Positions 52,257-61,738 are shown, counted from the stretch's first letter. The stretch: DNA of 64,000 nucleotides from Edaphobacter sp. (GCF_028283685.1 NZ_JAPWKF010000008.1:463298-527297); one strand, 5' to 3'. Numbers and translations are program-made. Notes: a model not told the origin generated them from the sequence alone.

Positions 52257-52592
52257 GTGACTCAGCGGCGGCTAGTTCTGGAAGACATGGAACAGCCACA
52301 ACCCCGCCTCAGACTCCACGGCTGTCAAAACAGTAAAGGCAGCTAGGAGTCACATGAAAACCGCCGTAACACTTCTCTCCCAAAGCTCCGCTCGTCAAGG
52401 TTTTCTGATGCTGAGCGGGCTTTGTCAATGCATGTGTGTTGAACATGGGATCCCCCCTTGTTCGAATGGATGCAGGCGCTGCGATAGCCCATCATTTTCA
52501 CTTGTTATGCTCTCGATAACAAGAAGGAATCGATAGAGCTTGAAGCTTTCCCCCATGTCCATCATCTGATGGTTGTAGAGGATAGAAGAGAT
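52257..52592. other. Intergenic region, 336 bases
   Basis: No coding frame looks real. A weak CCGCT/AGCGG hairpin with GCTTTG after it (about 52388-52425) could terminate the LysR pair. Nothing else is seen. Confidence 0.4.
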
Positions 52593-52862
52593 ATGTATAG
52601 GTACCGGATCACTGTCGAGGCACTCACGGAGAATGCCGCGATGCACCAGATGAGCTTCGAAGCAGCCAATCATGACGACATCATGGCCGTAGTCCAAAGA
52701 ATTGATGGCAAACTCGCTTTGGATGAAGATGCGACGCGGGCGTTTGCGGTGGGGTTGAAGCTGTTTGGCGAAACGATCCTTCAGAATCGTGACAATCTGT
52801 TATTTCAACAGATTCGCCCAGCGTTTGGCGATTTTATGAGAAGCCTGAAACAGCAACTGTAG
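52593..52862 (+). CDS. DUF3861 family small protein
   Basis: About 89 residues. MYRYRITVEALTE at the start and helix-rich LKLFGETILQNRDNLLF plus FGDFMRSLKQ toward the end match DUF3861, small cytoplasmic proteins of unknown function. The ATG at 52593 is chosen, because MYRYRI is the family N-terminus. No neighbour suggests a job. Confidence 0.8.
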   Translation: MYRYRITVEALTENAAMHQMSFEAANHDDIMAVVQRIDGKLALDEDATRAFAVGLKLFGETILQNRDNLLFQQIRPAFGDFMRSLKQQL

Positions 52863-53223
52863 CCGCACCAAGTCGCTTATAGTGCGCACAAACAGAGCTT
52901 TGACTCCGAGCGCTCCCCCAGAGAGGTTCGAATTGGCATAGGCACCATTGCGCTTTGACCCAGTCTCTTATCCGATCGGAGGCGTTGCCCATTGCACGCG
53001 CGAGACTCAGCTTCGCAAGATCAGTCTTGAGATGTGCCGCGATGGAGGGTACCTGCTTTTTTCATGCAGAGGAGCGGGGGATTTTCAACGACCTTCTGTG
53101 GGTGGCCCGCAAGTGCCATGCCTAACGTCAAGGAGTCCATGAATCGATTTCATCATGACCTTCCTTTCAAGTTGTGAGCGACATCCGATGGAGTAGGCCT
53201 CAAGCGAGGCATTTCGAACGTTG
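52863..53223. other. Intergenic region, 361 bases
   Basis: A 64-codon plus-strand frame (52948-53142) is open but has no ribosome binding site or recognisable content, and I do not call it. It separates the plus-strand DUF3861 gene from the minus-strand esterase. Confidence 0.4.
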
Positions 53224-53865
53224 CTAGGCCTTCTTGATCTGCATATCCAACCATGCGAAAGCGTCCTCGCGCATTGCGGGGTTTATTTCATGCCGTGCGC
53301 GATACTCCCGATACATAACCTTGAAGCGGTGGGTTTCCAGAAGCTTCTTGGCTTCTCGTGCGTAGTCCACTGAAAGCACCTGGTCTTCAATTCCGTGGGA
53401 GAGCAGGACGCTCGGAGTGGCGGTTTCTTGAGGCGTCTGGATGTCCTTCACGAACTCGCCAGGAAATCGGCCCCCAAAGCAGATGGCGCCATCAATCGAT
53501 CCTGGGGAGGTCAGGCTTACGAGGAGAGACAAGATGGCGCCCTGACTGAAACCGATCAGGAACAGTGGGGCACCGGGATATTGTGCGCGGCAAGATGCAA
53601 TTGACTCAACTAAGCTCTGAAGAGACGACCTGGCCTGAGCCTCATTGATGATTGGTCCATCGGGGGTAAATTGGGTCTGATACCACCCAAAGGCTCCCGG
53701 CGATAGCGCAAACGGAGCGCGAAGAACTATCCGCGTGCAATCTTCAGGTGCGGCTTGAGCTAAAGGAACCATAGCTTGTTCGTTCGCACCGACACCGTGC
53801 AGAAACAGGAGCACCGCACGAGGGCGAACAGGCTGCATTGGAATTTGAAATGCTTGGATTGTCAT
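53224..53865 (-). CDS. MhqD-like carboxylesterase/phospholipase (alpha/beta hydrolase)
   Basis: 213 residues from the ATG at 53865. Catalytic features are the oxyanion block LLFLHGVGANEQAM, the nucleophile elbow LIGFSQGAILSLL, the acid Asp in SHGIEDQVL and a His in YRARHEINP. The 'GVGANE' loop and 'GFSQGA' elbow are shared with the YpfH/MhqD/PNPLA-free carboxylesterase group. It lies 20 bases after the ring-cleavage dioxygenase gene, the arrangement of the B. subtilis mhqO-mhqD genes for quinone detoxification. Function by analogy. Confidence 0.88.
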   Translation of the reverse strand: MTIQAFQIPMQPVRPRAVLLFLHGVGANEQAMVPLAQAAPEDCTRIVLRAPFALSPGAFGWYQTQFTPDGPIINEAQARSSLQSLVESIASCRAQYPGAPLFLIGFSQGAILSLLVSLTSPGSIDGAICFGGRFPGEFVKDIQTPQETATPSVLLSHGIEDQVLSVDYAREAKKLLETHRFKVMYREYRARHEINPAMREDAFAWLDMQIKKA

Positions 53866-53885
53866 GACGCTCCACTTATGTAAAG

Positions 53886-54791
53886 TCAGTTTCCGCGTGA
53901 CAGTACGCGCACGGTGATACCCCATGGGTCGCTGGCAACGACTGTGCCGCTTTCCCCTATCTGGGTGGTCCATCCCAACCGGTTCAGGTTGCTGCGAACG
54001 GCTTGCACATCCTCCGGGCTTGGGACAACGAGTTCCCACGAAAGCAGGCGCGCATCCGTAGGGCCGGCTTTTGGAGAGTCGCCCGCCCAGACGTTCAGAC
54101 CGACATGATGGTGGTATCCACCGGCAGACACAAACAGTGCCCCCGGGTAGCTCCATGTCATAATCGTGAACCCGAGAGCCTCGTGATAGAAGCGGCGCGC
54201 CCTTTCGAGGTCGCCAATGTAGAAGTGGACATGTCCGATTCTGGTGCCAACAGGGGCTCCGTCCCATGCACCGATCTCTTCTTTCAGCACGTTGGCAAAA
54301 TCTACTTGTGCCGTCGCGCTAAGCAACTCCTGCTCGCGGACCTGCCAGGCGCTGCGCGGACGGTCGGCATAAACTTCCACGCTGAGACCATCTGGGTCCA
54401 CCAGGTACAGCGCCTCGCTATAGATGTGGTCACCCGCTCCAAAATAAACGCCGAGTTGACTAAGGTGCTTGATGAAACTGGCTAATGCCGCCCGATTCGG
54501 GAGCAGGAATGCCGTGTGATACAGCCCCAGTCTTGTCCTACGTTCAATGGGCTCGACACCTGGAAGTTCTTCCAGACGCAGCAGTGTCTCTTGGGCAACT
54601 CCCAATTCCGCCACTTTGCCGTGCCGACTAAGAAGTGCGAGCCCAATCACATCCCGATAAAACGCCACGGAGCGTTCAAGGTTCGAAACGCCAAGCATCA
54701 CGATTCCGACGTGGGCCGCGTCGGGAAGCTGGAACGTCGGGGGCTTGATGCCTACGGTTGCGGCGTCACGGTATGAAGTTTGGGATACCAT
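53886..54791 (-). CDS. VOC-family ring-cleavage dioxygenase (CatE/MhqO-like)
   Basis: 301 residues with two glyoxalase/VOC units. The first metal-site strand is AAHVGIVMLGVSNLERSV, with YHTAFLLPNRAAL, and the second is GHVHFYIGDLERARRFY, then YHHHVGLNVWAG. The Glu ligand lies near LLSWELVVP. His, His and Glu in the C-terminal half suit extradiol dioxygenases acting on catechols or hydroquinones. The start at 54791 overlaps the end of the MarR remnant by 40 bases. Partners are the esterase downstream and the broken MarR gene upstream, which matches the mhq layout. Confidence 0.9.
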   Translation of the reverse strand: MVSQTSYRDAATVGIKPPTFQLPDAAHVGIVMLGVSNLERSVAFYRDVIGLALLSRHGKVAELGVAQETLLRLEELPGVEPIERRTRLGLYHTAFLLPNRAALASFIKHLSQLGVYFGAGDHIYSEALYLVDPDGLSVEVYADRPRSAWQVREQELLSATAQVDFANVLKEEIGAWDGAPVGTRIGHVHFYIGDLERARRFYHEALGFTIMTWSYPGALFVSAGGYHHHVGLNVWAGDSPKAGPTDARLLSWELVVPSPEDVQAVRSNLNRLGWTTQIGESGTVVASDPWGITVRVLSRGN

Positions 54792-55165
54792 TTGTCTCTC
54801 CTCTCCCGGGACATCTCAATGAGTGTTTCAACACCTATTAGGATGAGCGTCGATGCGGAAAGATTCAAATCAGATTGCCAGCAGCTTTTGTCTTCTGTGA
54901 CCAGCATCCTCAATGCTTCAAGAAATCCGCTCAGTTCTTTCGCATTTAGGGTCTTGAACTGGTCCGCGTGCAGCGCAGATAAAGGGGCATCAATCTTCTT
55001 CAGCAACTGTGTACCGGCTGGGGTCAGAGTTGTCGGAACCTCTCTTCGATCTGCAGTGTCGCGCTTACGGACAATCCATCCCTTCTCGACCCATCCGATT
55101 GAGGAGGCGGGTCATGTCGGGTGCCGCGCTAAATATGCGGGCCGCAATCTCCTTTCTTCCTAGAC
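54752..55165 (-). pseudogene. MarR-family regulator remnant, truncated and frameshifted
   Basis: The C-terminal part is intact in one frame: VEKGWIVRKRDTADRRE, then VPTTLTPAGTQLLKKIDAPL and a C-terminal helix ending near 54752. Upstream, the wing and recognition helix appear in another frame: GRKEIAARIFSAAPDMTRLL, then NRM. Removing one G from the GGG at about 55100 joins them as NRMVEKGWI. The N-terminal dimer helix is absent; no matching sequence lies beyond 55165. MarR proteins such as MhqR repress the neighbouring dioxygenase and esterase. Loss would leave those genes unregulated. Deletion of the N-terminus argues for a true pseudogene. Confidence 0.8.
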
Positions 55166-55283
55166 CCTTTGCTCAGACATGGAGTCGCTGAGCGGAATCA
55201 TGATGCGATAGATGCTTGATGCGTGAGTGGAATGAGTAGTGCCGTCCTGATGAACGCACTCCCATCGATGGTCGCAGCGGCTC

Positions 55284-56129
55284 TTATCCATCCACCAGGT
55301 TGCGCAGCATGCGTTCGACGTTCGGTTCCAGATTGAAGAATTGCGCGAAGCTTGCGGCAGCCTGGCGTACAGCCATACCCGCACCGCCGCACACTTTGCA
55401 GCCGATCTTCCGGGCCTCTTTGAGCAGTTCGGTCTCGCGCGGGAACCAGACGATATCGGCAACCCATAGCCCCGGGCGCAGATATGCGGGAGCGATGGGC
55501 ATGCCCGGATGCCCTTCCATCCCGATCGGCGTTGCGTTGACAAGGCCATCGGCACCCTCCACGGCAGAGGCTGCGTCGGCAGCGACCACTATCGTGCGGT
55601 CGGCAAAGAGTGATTGAAGGTGTTGCTGCAAGGCGGAGGCAGTCTCTTGCCGCGCATCGAACAAGCGCACTTCCTTTGCACCCAATCGCAACAGAGCATA
55701 GGCCACAGCCAGTCCCGCACCACCTGTACCGAGCAGCGCGACGCGATTGAGCGAGATACCCGGTAAGGTTGCTGTCAGGTTATCCGAGAAGCCGGACCAG
55801 TCCGTATTGTCGCCATATCGTTTGCCATCCTTGAGCACGATGGTGTTGATCGATCCGATCTCGCGTGCTGCGTTGGAGAGGTCATCCATCAGCTTGTAGG
55901 CTTCTTCCTTGTACGGATGGGTGACATTCAGCCCGGAGAAGCCGATCGACTCAGCACTTTCGAGCAGCGGCTCCAGGAAGCTGACATCACGCTTTGGAGC
56001 TTCGAAATCGATGATCCGATACACCAGGTCGAGTCCATGAGCCTGAGCCTCTGCCTCATGAATCTGAGGGGATGACGACCCTTGAATGCCGTGTCCGATC
56101 AGGCCTGCAATCGCTTTCTTGCTATTCAT
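55284..56129 (-). CDS. Quinate/shikimate dehydrogenase, QsuD-like
   Basis: About 281 residues from the ATG at 56129. Signatures in order are SSSPQIHEAEAQAHGL (substrate Ser), GLNVTHPYKEEAY (catalytic Lys), GDNTDWSGF (catalytic Asp) and LLGTGGAGLAVAYALL (Rossmann). VNATPIGMEGHPG and ETELLKEARKIGC close the match. The HEAE and NVTHPYK forms resemble the catabolic QsuD of Corynebacterium rather than anabolic AroE. An Asp (LFDAR) in the dinucleotide pocket favours NAD over NADP. It oxidises quinate or shikimate to the 3-dehydro form. It lies ten bases after the TIM-barrel gene. Confidence 0.9.
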   Translation of the reverse strand: MNSKKAIAGLIGHGIQGSSSPQIHEAEAQAHGLDLVYRIIDFEAPKRDVSFLEPLLESAESIGFSGLNVTHPYKEEAYKLMDDLSNAAREIGSINTIVLKDGKRYGDNTDWSGFSDNLTATLPGISLNRVALLGTGGAGLAVAYALLRLGAKEVRLFDARQETASALQQHLQSLFADRTIVVAADAASAVEGADGLVNATPIGMEGHPGMPIAPAYLRPGLWVADIVWFPRETELLKEARKIGCKVCGGAGMAVRQAAASFAQFFNLEPNVERMLRNLVDG

Positions 56130-56139
56130 CTCTTCCTCC

Positions 56140-57086
56140 CTACTGGCGCGACGCTGCGATTGCCTGCTCCATGCCGTTCTTGCAGCGTTCCACCACGGTG
56201 TCCAGGTCTTGTGACCACAACGAATCGGGTACACCTTCCGAGAAAAGTTCCACGACGTAAGGCCCGGTGTAGTTCAGGGCGGCCACTCGCTTCAGGAAGT
56301 CAGCGATGGGAATCTGGCCCTCACCTGGCACGCGGCGGTCATGAAAGTTTCGAGGTCGCTTCCAGTCGGCGACGTGGACCAGAAAGAGCTTATCTCCACA
56401 CAGCGAGACCTGCTCGAGGGCGCTGCTCTCCCACAGGTTGTACGCATCGGCACACAGGCCCAGGTTGGGATGATTCACCTCATGCAACAGTTCGAGCGCA
56501 ACCTCCATATTGCAGACGGTCGTGCTGCGGTTCATGAGCGACGCACCGAGTGGTTCAAAGGCAACCTTGACGCCGCGCTCTGCGGCATAGTCGGCCACGC
56601 GCTTAAAGCCTTCGACCGATCCACGCCAGACCTTGTCCTCGTTTCCGGTGAAGTCGGCACCCGTGTTTGCGGGAAAGCTCTTGCCCTTCAACACGCTTTG
56701 GAAGCGATCGATGGTGCGGCACATGCGCTGCACGCGTTCGGCGGGGTCCTTCGGCTCCAGCACGGACATGGAGGGAAAGATCGTCAACACGGCTGGCTGC
56801 AGCGAGCTGACCGAGATGTCCTGCTTGTGCAACCACTCCAGCTTTGCTGATAGTTGTCTTCGCTGAACTTGGACTCCCACAGCTCGATGCCGAGCCCTTG
56901 GCGCTTATAGGCGGCAACATCCTGCTGCAATGTCCAAGGCTTGGTTGTGATTTCACTGATATGAATGCGCGATCTATCGTTTCCCAAAGTCTTCTCCTTG
57001 TGCGCTGTGGTCTCGCCAGGTAACCATCGGTTCATCGCCATCGTTGCCCCTGCGCCAACAAGCCACTCTCGCCGTGTGATGTCCAT
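56140..57086 (-). pseudogene. AP-endonuclease-2-like TIM-barrel (sugar isomerase / dehydroshikimate dehydratase-like), frameshifted
   Basis: The gene starts at 57086 with a twin-arginine-like signal (MDITRREWLVGAGATMA) and continues QQDVAAYKRQGLGIELWES. It leaves frame near 56845. The second frame goes on with KLEWLHKQDISVSSLQPAVL, VKVAFEPLG, LGLCADAYNLW, VHVADWKRP, RVPGEGQIP and VVELFSE. These include the Glu, Asp, His and Glu metal ligands of the xylose-isomerase-like barrel. Adding one G to CAGCAAAG restores a continuous frame (NYQAKLEW). With the QsuD-like gene beside it, a dehydroshikimate dehydratase (QsuB/AsbF-like) is plausible; other isomerases fit too. Confidence 0.78.
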
Positions 57087-57162
57087 GCACTCGCCCTTTA
57101 AAACTTTCGATGCCTTTCGCAATCGTTTCCTTCATTCCATGAGATGCACAGCAGACAATCAC

Positions 57163-57206
57163 CGATAAGAGGAACTTGTTATGATGGCAATGCATAGAGC
57201 TTATCG
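57163..57206. promoter_or_regulatory. Long-spaced dyad upstream of a LysR gene
   Basis: CGATAAG (57163-57169) and CTTATCG (57200-57206) are perfect inverted arms 30 bases apart, between the LysR gene and the divergent TIM-barrel gene. Two LysR half-sites at this spacing could act as recognition and activation sites. Confidence 0.45.
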
Positions 57207-57215
57207 CCGCCAACT

Positions 57216-58106
57216 ATGGAACTTCGTCATATCCGATCGTTCGTGGTCCTTGCCGAGGAGTTGCATTTCGGACGGGCAGCGACCCGACTATATCTAGCGC
57301 AACCGGCCTTGAGCCAGCAAATCCGGCAATTGGAGGACGAGCTGGGCGTGAAGCTGTTCCGGAGAAATAGCCATCGCGTCGCGCTTTCGGAGGAGGGACA
57401 CCTCTTCCTTCCCAATGCACGGGCCGCAATCGCATCTCTTGTTGCGGGGCAAGAGCAGTTACAGAAACGAGAGCAAGGGACATCGGGGCGGGTACGCGTG
57501 GGCTTCATCAGTACGGCGGCGCTTACGCTTCTTCCACGTATTCTCCATAGCCTCCAGAGGCGATACCCCGGTATCGAGTTGGACCTCTATGAGAAGGACG
57601 CCCATGAGCAATTGAATGGCCTGCTGCTGGATGAGTTGGACCTCGGAGTCATGCATGCCGATCTGAGACACCCAGCCCTGGAAAGCTTCGTCGCTGAGAC
57701 GAATACCGTACTCCTGGCGCTGCCCGCGAAGCATCCGCTTGCCAATCACGCTTCCGTCAATTTGCGGTCCTTTGCACAGGAGCGTTTCATCCTTCCGGAG
57801 CCGATGCCTCACGAGGATTTTCGAGAGGTCGCTCTCTCCCTCTGCAGGCGTGCTGGGTTTGTTCCGGAGCGTGTGCAGCGCGTACGCATGTTGCAAACCG
57901 CCGTCTCCCTGGTGGCAAGTGGTGCGGGATGCGCGCTCCTTCCTTCGAACTTTCAGAGCATCCGACCGCGGAGTGTAAAGTTCTGCCGCCTCAAAGGAAT
58001 CGATCACAAATTGCCGCTGTACCTCACGTTTCGAAGGGACTTAAAGCAATCGCTTGTGCGCAACGTCGTCGATATCGTTTCCGAGGCATCTGTCCACAGT
58101 CTGTAG
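57216..58106 (+). CDS. LysR-family transcriptional regulator
   Basis: 296 residues. The winged helix has RAATRLYLAQPALSQQIRQL, and the effector domain starts GRVRVGFISTAALTLLPRIL. It is a close paralogue of the regulator at 50513 across its length. Divergent from the TIM-barrel and quinate dehydrogenase genes, it is the probable regulator of that pair. The two paralogues controlling neighbouring aromatic operons suggest related inducers such as hydroxybenzoates. Confidence 0.93.
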   Translation: MELRHIRSFVVLAEELHFGRAATRLYLAQPALSQQIRQLEDELGVKLFRRNSHRVALSEEGHLFLPNARAAIASLVAGQEQLQKREQGTSGRVRVGFISTAALTLLPRILHSLQRRYPGIELDLYEKDAHEQLNGLLLDELDLGVMHADLRHPALESFVAETNTVLLALPAKHPLANHASVNLRSFAQERFILPEPMPHEDFREVALSLCRRAGFVPERVQRVRMLQTAVSLVASGAGCALLPSNFQSIRPRSVKFCRLKGIDHKLPLYLTFRRDLKQSLVRNVVDIVSEASVHSL

Positions 58107-58546
58107 CACTCTGTGACATTCGGTGTGGTGGATCGCGCCGAGAGCGGGTGCCGCACTCGCCGATCGATTGAGAGTCCATCATCGTCGTCTGCGGTCGTCG
58201 GAATGATGCCCGCCTCGTCCAGCGGAACCGCCTAGTTGATGCGCGCGAAGCTGCGGAAGCTCTTCCAAGCATCGCTTCAATGCAAAACCGAAGGCCATGT
58301 GAGGCGATATCTGTATCGCCCTTTCCAGCCACGTTCGTCAAGGTTTGGTTCGATGAACCCGGATCCATTTCACTCGCAAGGGCAACCACGTTTTCTTAGT
58401 TGCACAAAAAACAAAGTTATGTTGCCACAAAATCTGATCGACGGCGAACGGTACTTCTCAGCAGCCTTGGCCAGGTGGAGTGTCCGGCTTGCTTGGTACT
58501 CGTGAGTAAGAGACTCACTGAGAACTAACAAATTCTTCAATGGAAA
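58107..58546. other. Intergenic region, 440 bases
   Basis: Short frames on both strands look random. A TGAGT/ACTCA hairpin (58503-58517) is the only structure noticed, near the end of the convergent SDR gene. Nothing else is seen. Confidence 0.4.
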
Positions 58547-59512
58547 TCATCGCAGACTCGCCGGCATCTCGGAGAGTTGCAAACCAGCGAGGCTTCCAGA
58601 GTCTTCCCACAACTTTCTGGCAGTACTCTCGTCATAGGAGGCTTTGGATGATCTCGTTACTCGCAGCGTCCCGTCATTCGATTGAAGATACTTCCCTGAT
58701 ACTTGCGCGAATTCGGCATCGGCACTCACTCTCGCCAGAGATTCGCTGGAAAATTCCAAACTTCCTTGGGTAATACCCATCATTCGCGTGATCCACCTCG
58801 CGAACGATGTTTTGGCGAAACTCTGCAGCGGCCCTGGAAGGCTGCGCATCAAGTCTGTCTCTGGTATCGATCCGGGATCGAATGCGATTGAAGAAATGGA
58901 CTTTCCAGATTGCCTGAGCCTGCGGTCGAGCTCATAGGCCAGGAGGATCATGCAGAGCTTCGACGTACTGTATCTCTGGCCCCATGCCAACGCCTTAGAA
59001 TTGCCCTTGCCCAGGTTGGCAAGAGCGAACGCATCGGCTCTACCTGCCCTACCGACCATTTTCCCATCCCTTGTTTCTGGATCATGCGTGCCACTCGCAA
59101 CAAATACGATCCGGCCGTTCTCAGAGATGTAGTCGAGAAGAAGTTGCACGAAGAGGAAATGTCCGAGGTAGTTGGTCGCAAACGTTAGTTCGTAACCATC
59201 CACGCTATACCTTATGTCCCCCATGAAGCTCGCGCCTGCATTGCAAACGACAGCTTCAAGAACGTCTATCTCTCTCTGTACGACTCTTTGGCGCAGTTCA
59301 ATCACCGAACTCCGTACCGACGCAAGCGACGCAACGTCAAGTTGGAGGACGATGACCTTGACTCCGTACGTTTCCCTCAAACCCTTTGCAACGAGTTCGA
59401 TTCGATTCGGGTCACGCCCCGCAAGAATCAGATCAAAGCCTCTTTTTGCAAGTTGCTTCGCTGTTTCTAGTCCAATGCCGGAATGGCCGCCCGTAATCAA
59501 GATCGTTGGCAT
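58547..59512 (-). CDS. Short-chain dehydrogenase/reductase, retinol-dehydrogenase-like
   Basis: 321 residues. The Rossmann motif is ITGGHSGIGLETAKQL, with NAGASF in the place of NNAG. The active site is complete: Ser in FVASGTHD and RYSTSKLCMILL for Tyr-x-x-x-Lys. Length above 300 with a C-terminal extension fits the RDH/WW-oxidoreductase-like group. Substrates are often lipophilic alcohols or aldehydes. It faces the TetR gene at 59765, which is its probable regulator. Confidence 0.92.
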   Translation of the reverse strand: MPTILITGGHSGIGLETAKQLAKRGFDLILAGRDPNRIELVAKGLRETYGVKVIVLQLDVASLASVRSSVIELRQRVVQREIDVLEAVVCNAGASFMGDIRYSVDGYELTFATNYLGHFLFVQLLLDYISENGRIVFVASGTHDPETRDGKMVGRAGRADAFALANLGKGNSKALAWGQRYSTSKLCMILLAYELDRRLRQSGKSISSIAFDPGSIPETDLMRSLPGPLQSFAKTSFARWITRMMGITQGSLEFSSESLARVSADAEFAQVSGKYLQSNDGTLRVTRSSKASYDESTARKLWEDSGSLAGLQLSEMPASLR

Positions 59513-59764
59513 ACAGATATTTCCTGGTTGAATTCAATGCTGACCATCGCCAAAAGTTAAGGCTCGGAGCTTCCAGGCCGAAGCCTGCGTGAGCATCGAG
59601 TCTGTTATTTCCATGTCGCGTTGGCGCAGACATAAAGGCTCGATTCGCTGAGCCTCTATTTCATGTATTGCCCGAGCGGTGTGTCGCGAGCAACTTGGAG
59701 TCCTTGTCAAAGCTGCCGAATTGCACTAATAATATGACGATTCCTTCACTTTTGTTATTCGCTT

Positions 59765-60403
59765 ATGGCCAAGAGCAAAGACGCAAATCTTTCCCCTAGA
59801 AAGAAGCCTCGACAAGCGCGATCACAGGTCACTGTCGACGCGATTTTTGAAGCAACTATTCAGGTTTTGCTCGTCGAAGGACTACAGCGGCTTACGACCA
59901 TCCGGGTTGCAGAAAGAGCGGGAACTTCCGTAGGGACCCTCTATCAGTACTACCCGAACAAACAGGCGTTGCTGTTTGCTGTGCTGCAACGTCATGTAGG
60001 TGAAGTCGGTGAACACGTTCGACGTGCTGCTGAGTCCGTTCACGGCAGACCGCTGACGGCCATCGTGTCCGCTGTCGTGCGCGCGTTCGTACAGGCTAAG
60101 ACCGATCGCATCGACGAAGCCCGCGCCTTGTATTCGGTGGCGGGTGAACTGGATTCCCGTCGACTGGTGGAGGAAAGCGAGGAGCGCGGACTTGCGGTGC
60201 TGACTGCTGTACTGAGGACATCTACTGATGTGCAGTTCGACGATCTGCCGACCGCGGCCTACATGTTTATGGCGGCAATGATCGGCCCCACCACATACAT
60301 GATTGAAGGTGGGGCGCCTCCTTCAATCATGCGGGCTTGGAGCGGTCAACTTGAATCGTTATGCCTGGGATACCTGGAACGGGCGGCGTACGCCATTCCA
60401 TAG
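59765..60403 (+). CDS. TetR/AcrR-family regulator
   Basis: 212 residues. The N-terminal three-helix DNA-binding domain contains AERAGTSVGTLYQYYPNKQALL, whose T-S-V-G-T-L-Y-x-Y-F/Y recognition part is typical. The helical ligand domain is without specific features. Located divergently from the SDR gene across 252 bases, it probably represses that gene. No clear palindrome is seen in the gap. Confidence 0.92.
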   Translation: MAKSKDANLSPRKKPRQARSQVTVDAIFEATIQVLLVEGLQRLTTIRVAERAGTSVGTLYQYYPNKQALLFAVLQRHVGEVGEHVRRAAESVHGRPLTAIVSAVVRAFVQAKTDRIDEARALYSVAGELDSRRLVEESEERGLAVLTAVLRTSTDVQFDDLPTAAYMFMAAMIGPTTYMIEGGAPPSIMRAWSGQLESLCLGYLERAAYAIP

Positions 60404-60468
60404 GCGCAAATACCGTTCTCGATGGGTAGTTCGTTCGGTACGAAATCGATTCCAATCACTGCCGTCGT

Positions 60469-61738
60469 CTAGGTCTTTGACCGAGGAACATGTCGATCCT
60501 GGATCGAGGAGAGATAGCGGTGTACAGAGGCCACAGCAGCAGCTCCTTCGCCCACGGCGGTGGCACAACGTTTGACCGAGTTTGAACGGATGTCTCCTGC
60601 TGCAAACACACCCGGCGTGCTGGTTTCCATTGGGTAAGGATCACGATCCAAAGGCCATTGGTTTGGCTGAATACCACGGAAGAGATCTTGTCCCGTCAAT
60701 AAGTACCCTGCCGAATCGCGTGCCAGGTTGTCAGAGTCCGTCCATTCCATCTGGGGACGTCCACCAGCACAAACGAAGACCCAGCCAGTCTTCGTCTCGG
60801 TCTCTTCGCCCGTACTGAGATTGCTGGTTCGTATCGCCTCAAGATTGTCCTTGCCATCGATTGCCGTCAGGGCGCTCTGCGTTCGGACTTCGATATTGGG
60901 AGTGTGGCGGATGTGATCAATCAGATATTGCGATAGCGTGTGTTTGAGCGAGTCTCCCCGGACGAGCATGGTGACCTTCCTCACTCTTGAGGCCAGGTTC
61001 AGCGCCGTTTGACCGGCAGAGTTGCCCCCGCCAACGACAAAGACGTGACCGGTACATAAGTTTGCTTCGCTCGATCCTGCACCGTAGTAGAAACCGCGCC
61101 CGAGCAGGCGATCTTCGTTTGCCAGGTTTAGCCGAACATACTCGACACCGGTCGCACAGATGATGGCGCGGGAGGTGACGGCCTTGCCAGAATCAAGGAG
61201 CCCGATGAAGGTGTTCGTGCCGACCTCTCCCGTGACGCACTCGGCTGCCAGCAGGATCTCTGCCCCAAGGCGAAGCGCCTGATCGCGCGCACGGCTCGCG
61301 AGCTCAGACCCTGAGATCCCCTCAGGGAATCCCAGGTAGTTCTCTATTCTCGACGTGCTCCCGGCCTGTCCGCCGATGGCATATCGTTCCACCAGAACCG
61401 TGCGCAGACCTTCGGAGGCACCGTAGACGGCAGCACTCAGACCCGCCGGTCCTGCACCATAGATCGCAAGGTCATACTCCGGCTCAGAGGGCGAAGTCGG
61501 CCAGCCGATCGCCCGGACGATCTCTGCGAGAGAGGGACAGGAGAGCGTCTGGTCCCCGACTTTCATGATGGGATACGGTAGAGCATCGCCGGCATTTGTG
61601 CTCGTGGAGTTTGGGCCGGAACTCTCACTGTCGATCTCAGTCCATTGGGTAGCTCAAGCCATTTCGCTGGAGAAAGTCGCGAATGCGATAGGCTTTGGGA
61701 CATTTCACCTCTCCAAGAACTCTGATTCTCGATTGCAT
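60469..61738 (-). pseudogene. FAD-dependent oxidoreductase with glutaredoxin-like N-terminus, frameshifted
   Basis: The start at 61738 gives MQSRIRVLGEVKCPKAYR and RIRDFLQRNGLSY, a glutaredoxin-like first domain. One extra C in CCC at 61647-61649 (plus-strand GGG) breaks the frame; removing it reads GLSYQWTEID and then KVGDQTLSCPSL. The rest is a thioredoxin-reductase-like flavoprotein: LAIYGAGPAGLSAAVY, GGQAGSTSRIENYLG, VFVVGGGNSAGQTAL and FAAGDIRSNSVKRCATAVGEG. No redox CxxC is visible in the NADPH domain. Members of this group often carry cyclic-nucleotide or glutaredoxin-like front domains. A sequencing error is likely; the open frame alone starts at 61566. Confidence 0.85.

Noticed and set aside
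52948..53142. A 64-codon plus-strand frame
   Set aside because: No ribosome binding site and no protein-like pattern; treated as intergenic.
58503..58517. TGAGT/ACTCA hairpin as a terminator
   Set aside because: A five-base stem without a T-run on either side is too weak to call.
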